64,000 bases of DNA from Pollenia angustigena (GCA_930367215.1 OV884060.1:207765253-207829252); one strand, 5' to 3'; counted from the stretch's first letter, positions 11,052-22,514 are shown. Program-made: numbers and translations. Notes: generated from the letters alone by a model not told the origin.

Positions 11052-11635
11052 TTAAGATTTTTGTATGACGTGCTAAATTCCCAATTTTCCATATTTGATA
11101 AATACACCGAAATTTATTGTTGAGGGAAAGCTTGCCTCTATGCGCATTTCACTGGTTGCTTAGGCCAGATCATCAGGAAACCTTTTCCAAAGATTTAAGA
11201 AAAGCTAAAAATATTATACAAATAAAACCCTAAAGCGAATAAGAATTTTAAACACTCAAAGTCTTACTTGTAACAATATCAAAGCTTAAACAAAACACCA
11301 ACAATAAACAGTGAGTTAATCTTTTCTTACATCCCCCTACAATTGGTTGGGTTCTTTCCGACTCGAATTGTAGTTGTAAGTGGGTAAAAAAAAAACAAAA
11401 TTAAAAAACAAATTGCTTCATTATATTGTCTTCGCAAAAAAAAACAATTTGGCAATTCAGTTTTCTGCACGGGCACATGCAAGTATATTATCAAAGTTAT
11501 TTACGGGAATACAAAATTTACTATTAAGATTTTTGTATGACGTGCTAAATTCCCAATTTTCCATATTTGATAAATACACCGAAATTTATTGTTGAGGGAA
11601 AGCTAGCCTCTATGCGCATGTCACTGGTTGCTTGT
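11052..11635 (-). mobile_element. Penelope-like insertion with direct terminal repeats
   Basis: The insertion splits the mariner reading frame and is bounded by a direct repeat of about 113 bp (about 11052-11160 and 11522-11634), each copy containing TTTTTGTATGACGTGCTAAA and AAATTTATTGTTGAGGGAAAG. The internal part (11161-11521) is non-coding. A related copy without the second repeat lies at 35885-36240. Direct (not inverted) repeats plus the hammerhead-like motif on the minus strand fit the pseudo-LTRs of Penelope-like elements. A terminal-repeat miniature retrotransposon is the alternative. Confidence 0.6.
11134..11181 (-). ncRNA. Hammerhead-ribozyme-like motif
   Basis: Minus-strand reading: stem I strand GTTTC (11181-11177), core CTGATGA (11176-11170), a stem II hairpin with CTGG/CCAG, core GAAA (11150-11147), a very short stem III ATGC/GCAT, then A (11139) as the predicted cleavage residue and stem I strand GAGGC. 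All invariant core positions are present. Stem I has five pairs including two G-T wobbles. The stem II closing pair is a T-T mismatch, which weakens it. Short stem III hammerheads are known from Penelope-like retroelements. Activity is not demonstrated. Confidence 0.5.
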
Positions 11636-12065
11636 TTTGCCCAAAATACAAGAGCTTGACTTGCATGACATGTGGTTTCAACAAGACGGTGCCACACACG
11701 CTTAACAATGGACTTATGGAGAGGCGAGTTCGGTGAACATTTTATTTCACGTTCGGGACCGGTCAATTGGCCGCCTAGATCGTGCAATTTAACGGCTTTA
11801 GACTATTTTTTGTGGGGCAATGCTAAAGCTCATGTCTATACACACATGCCCGCTTCAATTGACGCATTGGAAGACAACATTAAAGCATTTATTAATGAGA
11901 TACCGTCCGAAATGTTGGAGAGAGTATGCCAAAATTGGACTAAGCGGATGGACCATTTGAGGCGCAGTCACGGTCAACATTTGCATGAAATAATCTTCGA
12001 ACATTAAATTATATGGACCGTACTATCGATTCAAATAAAGATTTCATGAATTTTTCTGAATTTTT

Positions 12066-12896
12066 AAACATACACGGACTTGAGTCTCTCGCCAAATCGA
12101 TCCACTGAGACGGAAAATAAAACAAATGCTTGGAACATGTAAACTCATTTATATTTATGTTTTTTTCTTCATATTTACATAAATAAAAATGATTGAATTT
12201 CGACCACTGCAGTGCACTGGGCAAACACTAGTCATTTTAATTTTAATTACTTTTTGTTTTCCTTTTTTTATTATTTTATTTGAACTTTTACAAATTCTCG
12301 AATTGAAAAAATTAAAAAAAAAAACGATAGTCTATATTAAATTCGAAAACATTAAGTTAATTAGAAATAATTTCTTATTTACCTAAAACATGATATAAAA
12401 AATTATAATAATTACCTCTTTCCGTTTTCAATCTAGAAAAAAAAATAATTAATGATTTTCAACTAAAATAAAGACAACAATGATTTTAAGGTAAAAAAAA
12501 ACGAAATAAATTTTAGAAATTTAAACAGTTCATTAAAAATCAGGCAGCTGCTTATTAAAAAAAATATTGAAAACAAAACTTTATTTTCAAAATTTATGAT
12601 CAAAGTAAATAAACGAATCAAAAAAACAGTGGCTTATGGTCTTACAAAAAAAAAAAACCTACAACTGAGACGAATCGTATAACAATTTTAAATGGAATAA
12701 AAAAAAGGAAATGCCTTAAAAGACTAAAAGAAGATGACTTTGTTTTTACTTTGAAATTTGGTTGTGGTTAAGAGTGGTTGTGGTAGTGATGGAGCTTGAT
12801 ATCAATAAAAACCCACAAATAAATGATTCATTATATGATCAAAGTTTGATCATTTCATCCGGAGGCTGTTGACAGGCCAACAAACACACACGCACA

Positions 12897-12928
<32 letters not shown>

Positions 12929-13330
12929 AATTCCTACAGAAAATATACTTAATAATAATCTTACGGCCATATTGAAAAAGCCCTCCTCATCAACATCATC
13001 ATCATCGGCTTCATTTTAACTACCACGCACATTGGATTCCACAAATACCTCCAATATTAGATCTTAAAGTGCAACACAGTCATGATCATCATCGTCAGCA
13101 AATCAACCATCATCGTTAGTCTTTAGCATTTAGATAGATGGACATTTAGACATACAGCCAGACATTCAAACTGATAGAAGAAATAATGGACAGACGTTGT
13201 TGGAACATAGAGACATACATGACATGCGAGCCGAATTTACACAGCAACCAACTCTAAGTTTACGAATGCAATATTTTCTTAAGTTAAGTTTAAGAAACGA
13301 GAAAATGAAATAAATTTATAATCATAATAA
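12066..13330. other. A+T-rich DNA with poly(T), no gene seen
   Basis: A T-run of about 25 lies near 12898-12922. CATCATCATCATCGG near 12989 and GATCATCATCGTC near 13083 are short simple repeats. It resembles host intronic or intergenic DNA. Confidence 0.4.
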
Positions 13331-13334
13331 CTAA

Positions 13335-13918
13335 AACATCGAATCCACATATATACATATTTCTTTTATAGAAATAAAAATCAATATGTTGAACAAGTTC
13401 ATTTGGGACACAACAGTGTCCTTCGTACTTAAATGTATATAATAATTAATTTGATTTTCCAAATGACAAGATCACTTGATCAAGATTGAAACAGAGAGTT
13501 AAAGTCTTAAATCATAAGGAACAATAAATATGTTTTACAATTTAATACTTCTGCCGTAGAATTTCTACGCAGGAATTAAATAAACGGGAATTCCCGGGAA
13601 TTTTAATCGCGCTGAGGAGTTAAAAAAGTCTCGAATATGATTAAAAATTTCAAAAAATGCTAGCTGGGAAAACATCGAATCCATGTATGTATATCTTTTA
13701 TAGCAAAAAAAAAATCAATATGTTGAACAAGTTCGTTTGGGACACAACAGTGTCCTTCGTACTTAAATGTATATAATAATTACTTTGACTTTCCAAATGA
13801 CAAGATCACTTGATCCATATTGAAACAGAGAGTTAAGGTCCTAAAACATAAGGAACAATAAATATTTTTTTGTAGAGTTTCTACGCAGGAATTAAATTAA
13901 CGGGAATTCCGGGGAAAT
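13335..13918 (+). repeat. Local tandem duplication of about 280 bp
   Basis: Bases 13335-13612 and 13671-13918 are diverged direct copies. They share AAAACATCGAATCCA, TTGGGACACAACAGTGTCC, CCAAATGACAAGATCACTTG and TTCTACGCAGGAATTAAA, with small indels. No ORF and no terminal inverted repeat, so a segmental duplication is more likely than transposition. Confidence 0.85.
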
Positions 13919-14448
13919 ATTGCACATGATAAAAATTAGATTCGGAAGAGAATGAGATTTTAAAGAATGCAAGTAACCCAATTCATTCAAATTTAAATTT
14001 TAATGGGCTGTTGCTCATTCATATGTGAGAGAAATAACTTTGTTCATATTAATTAAATTTCTTCTACAGTGTCAAATTAAAGTTCTAATCAAAATTATAC
14101 AACAAGTTAAGGGTACTTTACACTATCTCACAAGTCTTATGCCTAGAGCGCATGAAATGTAAAAATCCAACATCACATGTGGTTTAGCTTTAATTTCGAC
14201 GTCACCACACAACACTCAATGTCCATTGTAGCTTTGTAATGACATCAAAATTACATCAGAAGCACAAGCTCATGTGGCTTTTCATATCATTTCAATATCA
14301 TTAAAATTCGCTTAATTGAATTTGTCTTCTATTTGAAAACCCCTTTGACTAAAAGTCACATTTTTGTTAGTTTATAAATATATTTTTGTTTAATTATTTA
14401 AACTAAAATTTTGTCATGCTGCTCCTAAATCAGAATATTCTTTCATAA
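13919..14448. other. A+T-rich DNA, nothing recognised
   Basis: No ORF, TIR or family match was noticed. Confidence 0.4.
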
Positions 14449-14449
14449 A

Positions 14450-16126
14450 GGGTGGTTAAATTTGAAGGGCCGATGTTGATTTTGAATAAAACACAAATTA
14501 TTTAGGAAATTATTGTCATTTCTTTTTATTACGATAATATTAGGTTAGGTTAGGAAGGGTGATGCGCCCAAGGGCACACTTCCACTCGGAGACCAATACG
14601 GTCCATTGTAAATCCCTTCAATTAAAATAAAAAAGAAAAGACAGTAAAGAAAAGAAGCATGATATGGACAGAAACAAGAAAGATAGAAAGTTAGAAGATT
14701 TCGCGTAGAATTATTGCCCTCTCTACAGTCCCCTCAACAGAAACAGCCGCACTATTTTCCTGGTAAGCCAAAGTAGATCAGCCGGACTACATCCAACGAT
14801 GCATGCCAGTTCGTCGTGAAACCTATCTCCTAGCCACTTCTGCCTGAGACGCTGCATCTTGGGACAATGGCACAGTACATGCTCGATCGTCTCCAACTCC
14901 TCTGAATAATCGCACAATCTGCAGAAGTCCGGTATGGCGTTGTCCCATCTGCCCGCAAAAGCCCTGACCGTACAATGACCCGTCAAGAACCCTATAAGTG
15001 TTCCAAGACTACCCCTATCCATTCCCAGTAGAACCCTGGTTGCCCCCGCGTCCAATCTGGGCCATAGTGCCCTGGACACCCTGCTATCCGTTCTGTCCCT
15101 CCAGGATTGGTTAACGTCATCACGGAATTTCTTCCGTATCACCCCATAGTAGTAACATAGGGGGAGCTTAACCCCCCTCTCCCTAACCGCTAAGTCCAGA
15201 TTCGAACCCCCTCCCGCGAGTTCGTCAGCCACCTCATTTCCATCAACCATGCAGTGTCCAGGTACCCAACACAGCCTTACATTGAAAAATATGATAATAT
15301 TGGTAGGGTTCAATTATGTATGGAGCAAAATATCGGCAAAATGGCAGCCGCGGCGGTTCACCTCCATCCGTTGGTCCTAATTTTCGATGACGCTGAGGCA
15401 TAATTGTTTTATGGCATTCTATGCCGTTAATATGCTAAATTATAGCTCTTGAATTATTGCTAGCTTATCGACGCACATCTTTTCTTTCAAATAACTGCAA
15501 AGAGAGAAGTCCAACGGTGTCAAATAACATGATTTTGGCGGCCAATTGCCATCGCCACCACGTGAGATAACACGGCGATTGTATTTGTCGCGCAAAAGAG
15601 CCATTGTTTCGTTAGCTGTGTGGCAAGTGGCACCGTCCTGTTGAAACCACATAACGGCCACATCCATATCTTCCAATTCGGGCCGTAAAAAGTTCGTTAT
15701 CATCTCACGATAGCGAACACCATTCACAGTACCTGCCTGACCGGCTTCATTTTGGAAAAATACGGCCCGATGATGCCGCCAGCCCATAAACCGCACCAAA
15801 CAGTCACTCTATGTAGGTCCATTGGTTTTTCGACAATAATTCTTGGATTATCATTCGCCCAAATGCGGCAATTCTGCTTATTGACGAATCCACTGAGGTG
15901 AAAATGTGCCTCATCACTGAATCACGAAGTGCACGATATGCATTTTGATTTGAACGCCCATTTCCATAATAAGTCTGAATAAGTTTAACGCGTTGCTCGA
16001 TTGTGTATCTTTCCGTGGTTTAAATTGAGTTAGTCTGAAATTGAGAAATGTCAAATAAAATGCAGAAAAAAACTTGACGTTTAGGTGTGGTTCACATTCA
16101 ACATCGGCCCTTTAAATTTAACCATA
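14450..16126 (-). pseudogene. DD41D mariner with both TIRs, internally deleted, split by a LINE
   Basis: The left TIR GGTTAAATTTGAAGGGCCGA (near 14453) matches the inverted right TIR at about 16100-16126. On the minus strand the protein starts at the ERYTIEQRVKLIQTYYGNG region near 16015, passes RALRD, then jumps by deletion to SDEAHFHLSGFVNKQNCRIW. It continues through WCGLWAGGI, MWFQQDGATCHTANET and SCYLTPLDFS (DD41D spacing) to RMEVNRRG and HT* near 15322. Several stops and shifts are present. The LINE at 14542-15292 is inserted in the 3' non-coding part with a 9-bp TSD. Confidence 0.9.
14542..15292 (-). mobile_element. 5'-truncated LINE: RNase H end and zinc-knuckle tail
   Basis: The insertion is flanked by the 9-bp TSD GATAATATT (14533-14541 and 15293-15301). 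The open frame (stop near 14723) begins at VRLCWVPGHCMVDGNEVADE, the C-terminal part of an RNase H domain, and continues to a CRLC...H...CHC metal-binding tail and LFLLRGL. RNase H-bearing non-LTR clades include I, R1 and LOA; the exact clade is not settled. The 3' end is CCTAACCTAACCT, units of the insect telomere repeat. The frame from the truncation point is intact, suggesting a fairly young copy. Confidence 0.85.
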
Positions 16127-16284
16127 TTCAAATGTAAATTTTTAATTAAAAATTATAGTTGATTTGATTAAAAATATTATTAGATTGATTTTTTTACGGT
16201 ACATTTTTTTAAATTATTTTTGCTCAACTTTACACTTTACTTTTTGCAATTATATGTATGCAAACTCTTTTTCAAAGCTGTGAT

Positions 16285-16680
16285 ATAAAAAAATGTATTA
16301 TTTTTTAAAAGGTACTTTTCCTTAGTTATTTTTCTTTAAAAGCGTTTTTATAATCCTTTTAATACCTACATCCAGACAAATGGGTTACAATCGAGACTAT
16401 ATTAGTCCGACCCTCTACCAAGTCCTTGCGGAGAACCTAGTTCCTGTCTTTAAAGATGCGAGGCAGGGTAAAACTGGTAGCTCTTGGAGACCAGAGATCG
16501 GTAGAGCAACACAAATCTAACTACGGGCTAGAGTTTCTAGAAATTTTGTTAAAAAAGATTTTTTTAAGAGTAATTTTTTTAAAAGGTACTTTTTTAAAGG
16601 AATTTTTTTAAAGTACTTTTTCAAACGTACTTTTTTAAAGGTATTTTTATAAAGGTACTTTTTAAAAGGTCTCAAAAATT
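16285..16680. repeat. AAAGGTACTTTTT degenerate repeat tract
   Basis: Bases 16560-16680 are a run of GGTACTTTTTT/AAAGGTA units, with weaker units from 16285. Bases 16370-16530 between them are less A+T rich and unrecognised. Related to 10292-10595 and 23340-25250. Confidence 0.6.
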
Positions 16681-16689
16681 ATTTCATTC

Positions 16690-17635
16690 CTACTGACCGC
16701 CCTGCATTCGCTATCATGATCATAATGATGCAGATGGTGGTTGGTTATATCACCTTTTGATTTCGTTACTACTTGTAAAATGGTTTTTGGTGCGTTTGAT
16801 TTTTAGCATTTTTTTTTTCTTATTGATACTGGTTGGTTGCTTGATTTTATTTCATCTTTCTTTATCTTTTCTTTGTTCGTTTTGTTCGCATGCAGTTGAA
16901 AAATGGGATGGAATTTACTTTTATGGTTAACGCCGTAACTGACATTTTGTAGAATCATCATCAGCAGCAGCCTAAAAAGATTTCGAGCTCATCTTCATCA
17001 TCGTTGGGCACCTCATCATCAACTGACCGACAACCATTATTATACCGACAATAATGGTATCAGGGGTTTATTTTTTTTGCTTTGCGGACATTTTTCGTTG
17101 ATGCTTTTTGTTTTTATTTTAAAAAACATTTTTAAATTGTTGCAGACATCGAGTGATGAGTAAATTGTGGTCTAAATTGTTTGGCTTATTGATTGGTAAA
17201 GAAAAGAAAGATGTAGTTACAAAAAAAAAGCAGAATAATCACTTTATGATGAAATTATTAAAGCGGAATATTTTTTTGTAGTTTTTTTTTTTTAATGATG
17301 GTTGATCTTGAAAAGTTTTTGGATTATCTTAATAAAGCAGTTATATGAAACGCAATCTTTTTCTAAGATAATGGGTATATATATAGTTGATTATTAGTTT
17401 TCAAAATTAAGTTTTGTAGATTCAATCAACAAAAATTTAAGTAGTATGTATTTTATTTTATTGATATTTACTGCTTGTATTGGTTGACCTTATTTGAATC
17501 AACTTAATATTTTTAGTTAAAACTATATTTGGTTTAATAATAGATTTTACACTTTTTATTCAAATCAACAAAATTTAATTTTTTTAATAATTTTTTTTTT
17601 TTTTGTAAATTTGATTAAAATTTTATCAATGAAAG
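16690..17635. other. A+T-rich DNA, no gene seen
   Basis: CATCATC/ATCATCATCAGCAGCAG simple repeats lie near 16950. The last 200 bp are rich in AATTAA and TTGATT and may be a decayed A+T-rich TIR element. Confidence 0.4.
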
Positions 17636-19049
17636 TTGTATACCCTCCACCACGATTAGTTGTGAAAAGGGTATACCAAGTTTGTCATTCCGTGTGAAAC
17701 TTTTTTATTATTCATCTCAGATCCCATAAAGTATATATATTCTGGGTCCTTGAGTAATTCCAAGTCGATTTAGCCATGTCCGTCTGTCTGTCCGTCTGTC
17801 CGTCTGTTGAAAACACGCTCACTTTCGAAAAACTCAAAAGAAATAAACAAACTTGAGGTCAAATTACTTGTAGTTATCCTAAGCAGTTTGGGATTGAAAT
17901 CCAGCAAAGTCGGTTTAGTAGGATCAGAGCTTAGAATCAAAATGTGGAACCACCACCTATAAAAATTGATAGTTTTGTTACAAAAACTAACATTAATGAT
18001 GGAAAAATGCACAGAACGATATAAGATTTTTCAAAAATTCGTTTTATTCCAATGAAAATCACGCTGTAAAATTTCGTGAAGATCCGGAAAACAGTACAGT
18101 ACGCCTAAAACCCTAATTAACAATGCTATCATAACAAATTTCGGCACGTCACGGTTGAATATGACTTGGAATGACAATGTTTCGTGAAGATCGGTCTATA
18201 ATTTACCCTAGGCACCATATAAACCCTACTTCCGTAAAACAGTCTAGTACGCCTAAAGCCGTAAAAAGTAATGCTATCATAACAAAATTTGGTACATCAC
18301 AGTTTTACTGAACAAGAAATAAGACTATAAAATTTTATGAAGAACGGTCCATAATTTACCATAGGCCCCATATAAACCCTACTATCGGAAAAAGTTTAGA
18401 ACGCCTAAGACCGTAATTAATAATGGTATCATAATATAAATTAATACGTCACAGTTTTATAGGACTAGAAATGACACTGTGAAATTTCGTAAAGATCGGC
18501 CTATAATAAACCCTAGACCCCATATAAAGCCCACTATGGTAAAATAATTAAATACGCCTAAGACCGTAGCAGATCTGGATATTGCGGTTAACTTTCTTTC
18601 AGCTTCATATGGCCAGAAAAAATGTTATTCAATTTTGTGATATACAGTCCATAATTTACCTTAGATCCCATTTTAGCAGCCTTCTGAAATTCACTGCAAA
18701 CCAGTGTTGCCAAAACTTGGTGACCAAAAATGGCTAAATTTACGGAAAAAAATGGCTAAAAATGGCTAAAAGCTTTTTTAAATAAAAACACATTAAAATT
18801 CAATAACAAAACAGAAATAATTCATTTAAAGTGGTTTACGATGAAATTGTAAGTTAAGATCAATTTGTTAAATAAGAATAAACGTAAATTAATATCTTGA
18901 TAGATATTTAAAAAATTAAATCATCGATAAATTCGATGTCGTTATTGTTCATCTCATAGGAATCACTCGGGCCTATTAGTTTTTAATAATTTGAAGGTAA
19001 ATCATAATAACGACAACATTTACCCAACCTTTTCAGCCCAGATCTATAA

Positions 19050-19290
19050 TAAAAAACAAGCAAGAAAGTATAGTCGGTCAACACCACATTAGAACCTATG
19101 TACCAAATTTTATCAAATAATCTTCAAAACAGCCAGCCAGCCAGCAGGACAAACATCGTTTATTCGACTCAGAAAGTGATTCTGAGTCAATCAGTATACG
19201 TAAAGGTGAGCTTAGGACAATTTTTTTAAGGTGTTGCAAACATCAGCACAAACGCATCGTACCCTCTCCACTATTGTGGTGCTGGTATAA
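19050..19290. mobile_element. Short DINE-1-like fragment nested in the hAT
   Basis: AACAAGCAAGAAAGTATAGTCGG at one side and TACCCTCTCCACTATTGTGG followed by TGCTGGTATAAAT at the other match the family's ends in degraded form, with a CAGC-rich short repeat between them. Confidence 0.45.
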
Positions 19291-19371
19291 ATATTTTATT
19301 GATATAATCGAATTAACGGCTGCTTAATGTATCCTTTTTTTCAAATTACTTTAAACGATGTTTAAGGCTCA

Positions 19372-19752
19372 GTTAGTCTTTACTTTCTGTTTCTGTTCTG
19401 TTCCGTGCCGTTCTGTTACGAAATTGTAATAGTTAGTTTTTCTGTAGTAACTTATCAGCCATTTATGAAAAATTTATTTTTTTTGCACCGTCTATTGTTT
19501 TATAGCAATAACTTTGATGCACATAAATTTGAAGAAACTAAATTTTATGAATTCTTAAAATCAAAAATCAGTTTATTTCAATATAAATATGTATGTATTT
19601 TTTTTGCTGTCACTTACAATTTCTTAAAAAGTTTTTGATTTTAACAAACTGAACCTCAACAGATCAGACAAACTAATCAATTTCATAAATTTTTTAAAAA
19701 CAAAAACAAATCAGCTGATTCATAACAGAACAGAAAGTAAAGACTAATTCTG
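19372..19752. mobile_element. 380-bp TIR element nested in hAT coding sequence
   Basis: The left TIR AGTCTTTACTTTCTG and right TIR CAGAAAGTAAAGACT are perfect complements, followed by CTGTT-rich subterminal sequence. The insertion interrupts the hAT frame between KAE and LS. A short AA(T/C)T target duplication is possible. The interior is A+T rich with a 77-codon ORF that has no recognisable motif. Confidence 0.75.
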
Positions 19753-20529
19753 CCTTTACTTGGGTAAATATCCTCTCTACTTCATCATTAGACCATGCAA
19801 CTGAGAGCAACCATATAGTCCATTCTGAAATTTCTAAAAAAAAAAATTTTGCCGCCTGCATCTCTTTATTGAATTACTTGCAACCAGAAAGAAACACCGA
19901 TATTTGTGTTGATCTATTTTATAAATTAAATAATGCTATTGCCTTATTTTGAAAGATGTTTCATCATTATAGTGATTTCCAACATTTGTAAAAGTTGTGA
20001 TTTAAATGAAATGAGTTTGAATTGTTAAAAATGTTTATTTTACTTCAAAAAATTGAAAATTATTATTTTAAAAGAAAAACGGCAAAAAAAAATTTATGGA
20101 TAAATAAGTTGAAAAATGGCTAAACTCATTTGTTATTGGCTAAACAGGATGAAAAATGGCTAAATCTAGCCACTAAATGGCAACACTGCTGAAAACGCTA
20201 AAACTAATTGCTCCGCTGCACAGAGGAGTATTTGGCCTGAAAAGCTGGCCAAAATTATTAAAAGTGTTTTTTTAATTAAAAGTTTTAGTTTTTTGATAGT
20301 TTTAGGTGTAGTATGATATAAAAAGTCTAGTGGCAGATTTTGAAAAAATTACACTGCGCAACAAAAAATTTTTTTTTTTTTACAGTCTAATTAAAAAAAA
20401 ATTTGAAAATTGTAAGGCTCTTATAAAACAGTATTTTTTTTATGAAAAAAGGCTTTATTATATTTATTTTATATTATTTAATACTTTATAAACGGAAAAG
20501 TTAAACTAATAAAAATTCCTTACTAATTA

Positions 20530-20811
20530 TTATGTCGTATGTGTATCCTCATTAGCTGCATCATCGGTGTCAGGAAGAAGAAGTGTCATGGTTTCTGATG
20601 AAAAAGCTTTTTTATTATTCCGTTCTCTTTGCGTACTGCAGCTTATAAAAGGGTCACTGCTCAGAAATAACCTATTCAAGACATCTCGATTTGTATCGCT
20701 TCTGCTGAATTTCCTCGAATAATTCGTACGATATAATCGTAAGTGCTTATTTCTGGCCTCGGCAGCTTCTTTAAAATATCTTTTATGGGGATGTGTGGGA
20801 CATTCCCTCAA
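20530..20811 (-). CDS. Coding remnant, unidentified transposon protein C-terminus
   Basis: A 93-codon frame of varied composition, unusual for this A+T-rich DNA: HPHKRYFKEAAEARNKHL, then LYRTNYSRKFSRSDTNRDVL, FLSSDPFIS and an acidic TDDAANED end. The sequence upstream (ATAATAG before TTTTGAGG near 20826) could be a 3' splice site, so this may be a terminal exon. I do not recognise the family with certainty. Its place between TIRs suggests a transposase or accessory protein end. No other exon was found in the element. Confidence 0.4.
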   Translation of the reverse strand: MRECPTHPHKRYFKEAAEARNKHLRLYRTNYSRKFSRSDTNRDVLNRLFLSSDPFISCSTQRERNNKKAFSSETMTLLLPDTDDAANEDTHTT

Positions 20812-21222
20812 AACTATTATGGATAATTAAGAATTTTTGCCATTTATTTTTACATATAGGCAGGTATTAATATTGTTAAGTGTTAAAAGTTATGTGAATA
20901 ACAGTTGAAATCAATAATTCAAAATACATAAAAGTTTATGACGATATAAAGAAAAAGTGCCCGATGAGCAAAAATAGAAGAAATGTGAAAATTTAAAAAA
21001 ATCGTCAAAAATAAAGGCGCAAACTTGCGCACTTTTTTTTTGGTTTCTAAAATGAGAGATTCCAAATTTTATTGTGGTATCAAACATAATTCGTAGACAT
21101 GCTAACCTCACCTTTAAAAACCTCTTCTTTTCCTTTTTTTGCAAAAAAAAGTGTATAATTTGTTTTTTTTAGCTTTTGAACGAATTGTTTCAACATGAAT
21201 ATTCAACATATTTTAAATTAAT

Positions 21223-21870
21223 AATTAGTATTGTGGTTATTTTGTTGAACTATTTATGGTTTTTAATCCAAATTTTTAATATTTTTAATTAGGCTTAAGT
21301 TCATGAAATTTAATTTTTATTTAATTATTTTTGTGAAGAAAGGAATTTTACAACATGAAAATTAATTAAAATTGTTATTGATAATCTTTCATTCTTGAAA
21401 TGTGTACATTTGTCCTTCAAGTTGGGCTGAAAAAGGTCAACGGAAAAGAGAAAGACAAAGTGGAAAAACAAAAAATGTACTTGGACTTCAAGAAAAATTC
21501 TTGACGAAAGTACGAAAAAACAGAAGTAAAGGAAAAAACATGTAAAATCGATTAAAATGGATAATCATTCAGGAAAGCAAATTTCGATCTACCAAATGTT
21601 AAAATACAATTTGGTTTAAGGATTGATGTTTGACTAGTGACGTCAGCAGTCGTCGATGGCTGCGAGTGTAAGACGGCAAATCCATCTGAGGAGATCGAGT
21701 GGTTGCGATCGAAACATGTCATGGTAACCTGCCGGCCAGGGTTCGAGCCCGAGCCACGTCAAGAATGAAAGATTATCAATAACAATTTTCATTAATTTTC
21801 ATGTTGTAAAATTCCTTTCTTCACAAAAATAATTTAATAAAAATTAAATTTCATGAACTTAAGCCATATT
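21223..21870. repeat. Foldback repeat with B-box-like core
   Basis: About 21300-21395 and 21760-21870 are inverted copies (TTTTACAACATGAAAATTAA against TTAATTTTCATGTTGTAAAA). The loop holds GATCGAAACATGTCATGG and GGGTTCGAGCCCGAG, which recur in altered form at 44520-44600. Blocks also recur at 1-360. Confidence 0.7.
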
Positions 21871-22514
21871 TAAAATTTTTTTTTTCTTTTTTAAATAACT
21901 TTTGATCAAACCTTTCAGCGAAAAAAATAATCTTTGTTAAACCTTTATTCGTTTAGCCGCAAAAAAAAATATCATATAAACATCCAGAAACCGAAAAAAA
22001 CATTTAAATCTCATATAATTTTCTTCACTTTCCTGACTTTAGCAGGGTCTCAGAGCTACAAATCGCCACTAAAAGTCTTCAAAATTTACAATATAATGTA
22101 AAATATTGTTGTCTGTCGAGCTGCGTACTTAGTTCTTAAGATTTCTTAAAATTCAGTTTTGCCTTTTTGGCCAGCTTTTCAGGCCAAATACTCCTCTGTG
22201 CGCTGTATTGAAATTTATGTTTATTAATACCAGAAATCACTCTGCAGAATTTTGCGATGATTGGTTCATAGCTTACCATGGCTCCAATATAAAGTGCTCT
22301 CCTGAAAATCATTTAAGTTCAGCTTAAACTGTTACAAATCATGATGTTTTACTCAAGCTAGTTGAAATTGCTTAAAAAAAAGAAACATTAAACTTTCTGA
22401 TTGTCGGTAAATAATTTAATATAGGTTTAAGCCGCAACCAATTTTAATGCAGATGTCTGTTTTTATAAAGATAAATTAATAATATATACACATCATATGA
22501 TATTACTCCTAAAA

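Larger units (their letters stand above)
10596..12065 (+). pseudogene. rosa-type (DD41D) mariner transposon, deleted and interrupted
   Basis: The left end carries TATCGGGTGATTTTTTT. The frame starts MNRLTNEQRLQIIEFYYQNA and runs through the first helix-turn-helix, then jumps after LPFYGQ to HFWLNGYVNKKNCRFWSED, so the first catalytic D and about 100 residues are lost. It continues through PMHPEKVTVWCGLWAGG to REMISNF, where a 584-bp Penelope-like insertion splits it. After the insertion, DLHDMWFQQDGAT, a frameshift, SCNLTALDYFLWG and MDHLRRSHGQHLHEIIFEH* follow (stop near 12005). The 3' TIR is missing. Its C-terminal half resembles the relic at 63572-63790. Confidence 0.9.
18702..20188 (-). 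mobile_element. hAT transposon relic with C-terminal transposase motif
   Basis: The termini are CAGTGTTGCCA (left) and its complement TGGCAACACTG (right). The flanks CTGCAAAC (18694-18701) and CTGAAAAC (20189-20196) are a 7/8-match TSD. On the minus strand near 19795 the frame reads VAWSNDEVERIFTQVKA, the SN..VER.F motif of the hAT dimerisation domain. It continues after the insertion at about 19372-19752 as ELSLKHRLK. The rest of the transposase is decayed. A DINE-1-like fragment also sits inside. ATGGCTAAA repeats cluster at both ends. Confidence 0.85.
20219..22200. mobile_element. 2.0-kb TIR transposon with TSD CGCTG
   Basis: The ends are CACAGAGGAGTATTTGGCC... and its complement ...GGCCAAATACTCCTCTGTG, with about 36 bp of near-perfect inversion (GAAAAGCTGGCCAAAA further in). 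CGCTG flanks both sides (20214-20218 and 22201-22205). It carries a short coding remnant on the minus strand (20530-20811) and a foldback repeat. The superfamily is unassigned. Confidence 0.8.

Noticed and set aside
11052..11635. Solo LTR or LTR retrotransposon
   Set aside because: The direct repeats lack TG...CA ends, primer-binding site and polypurine tract, and the right repeat stops in mid-sequence.
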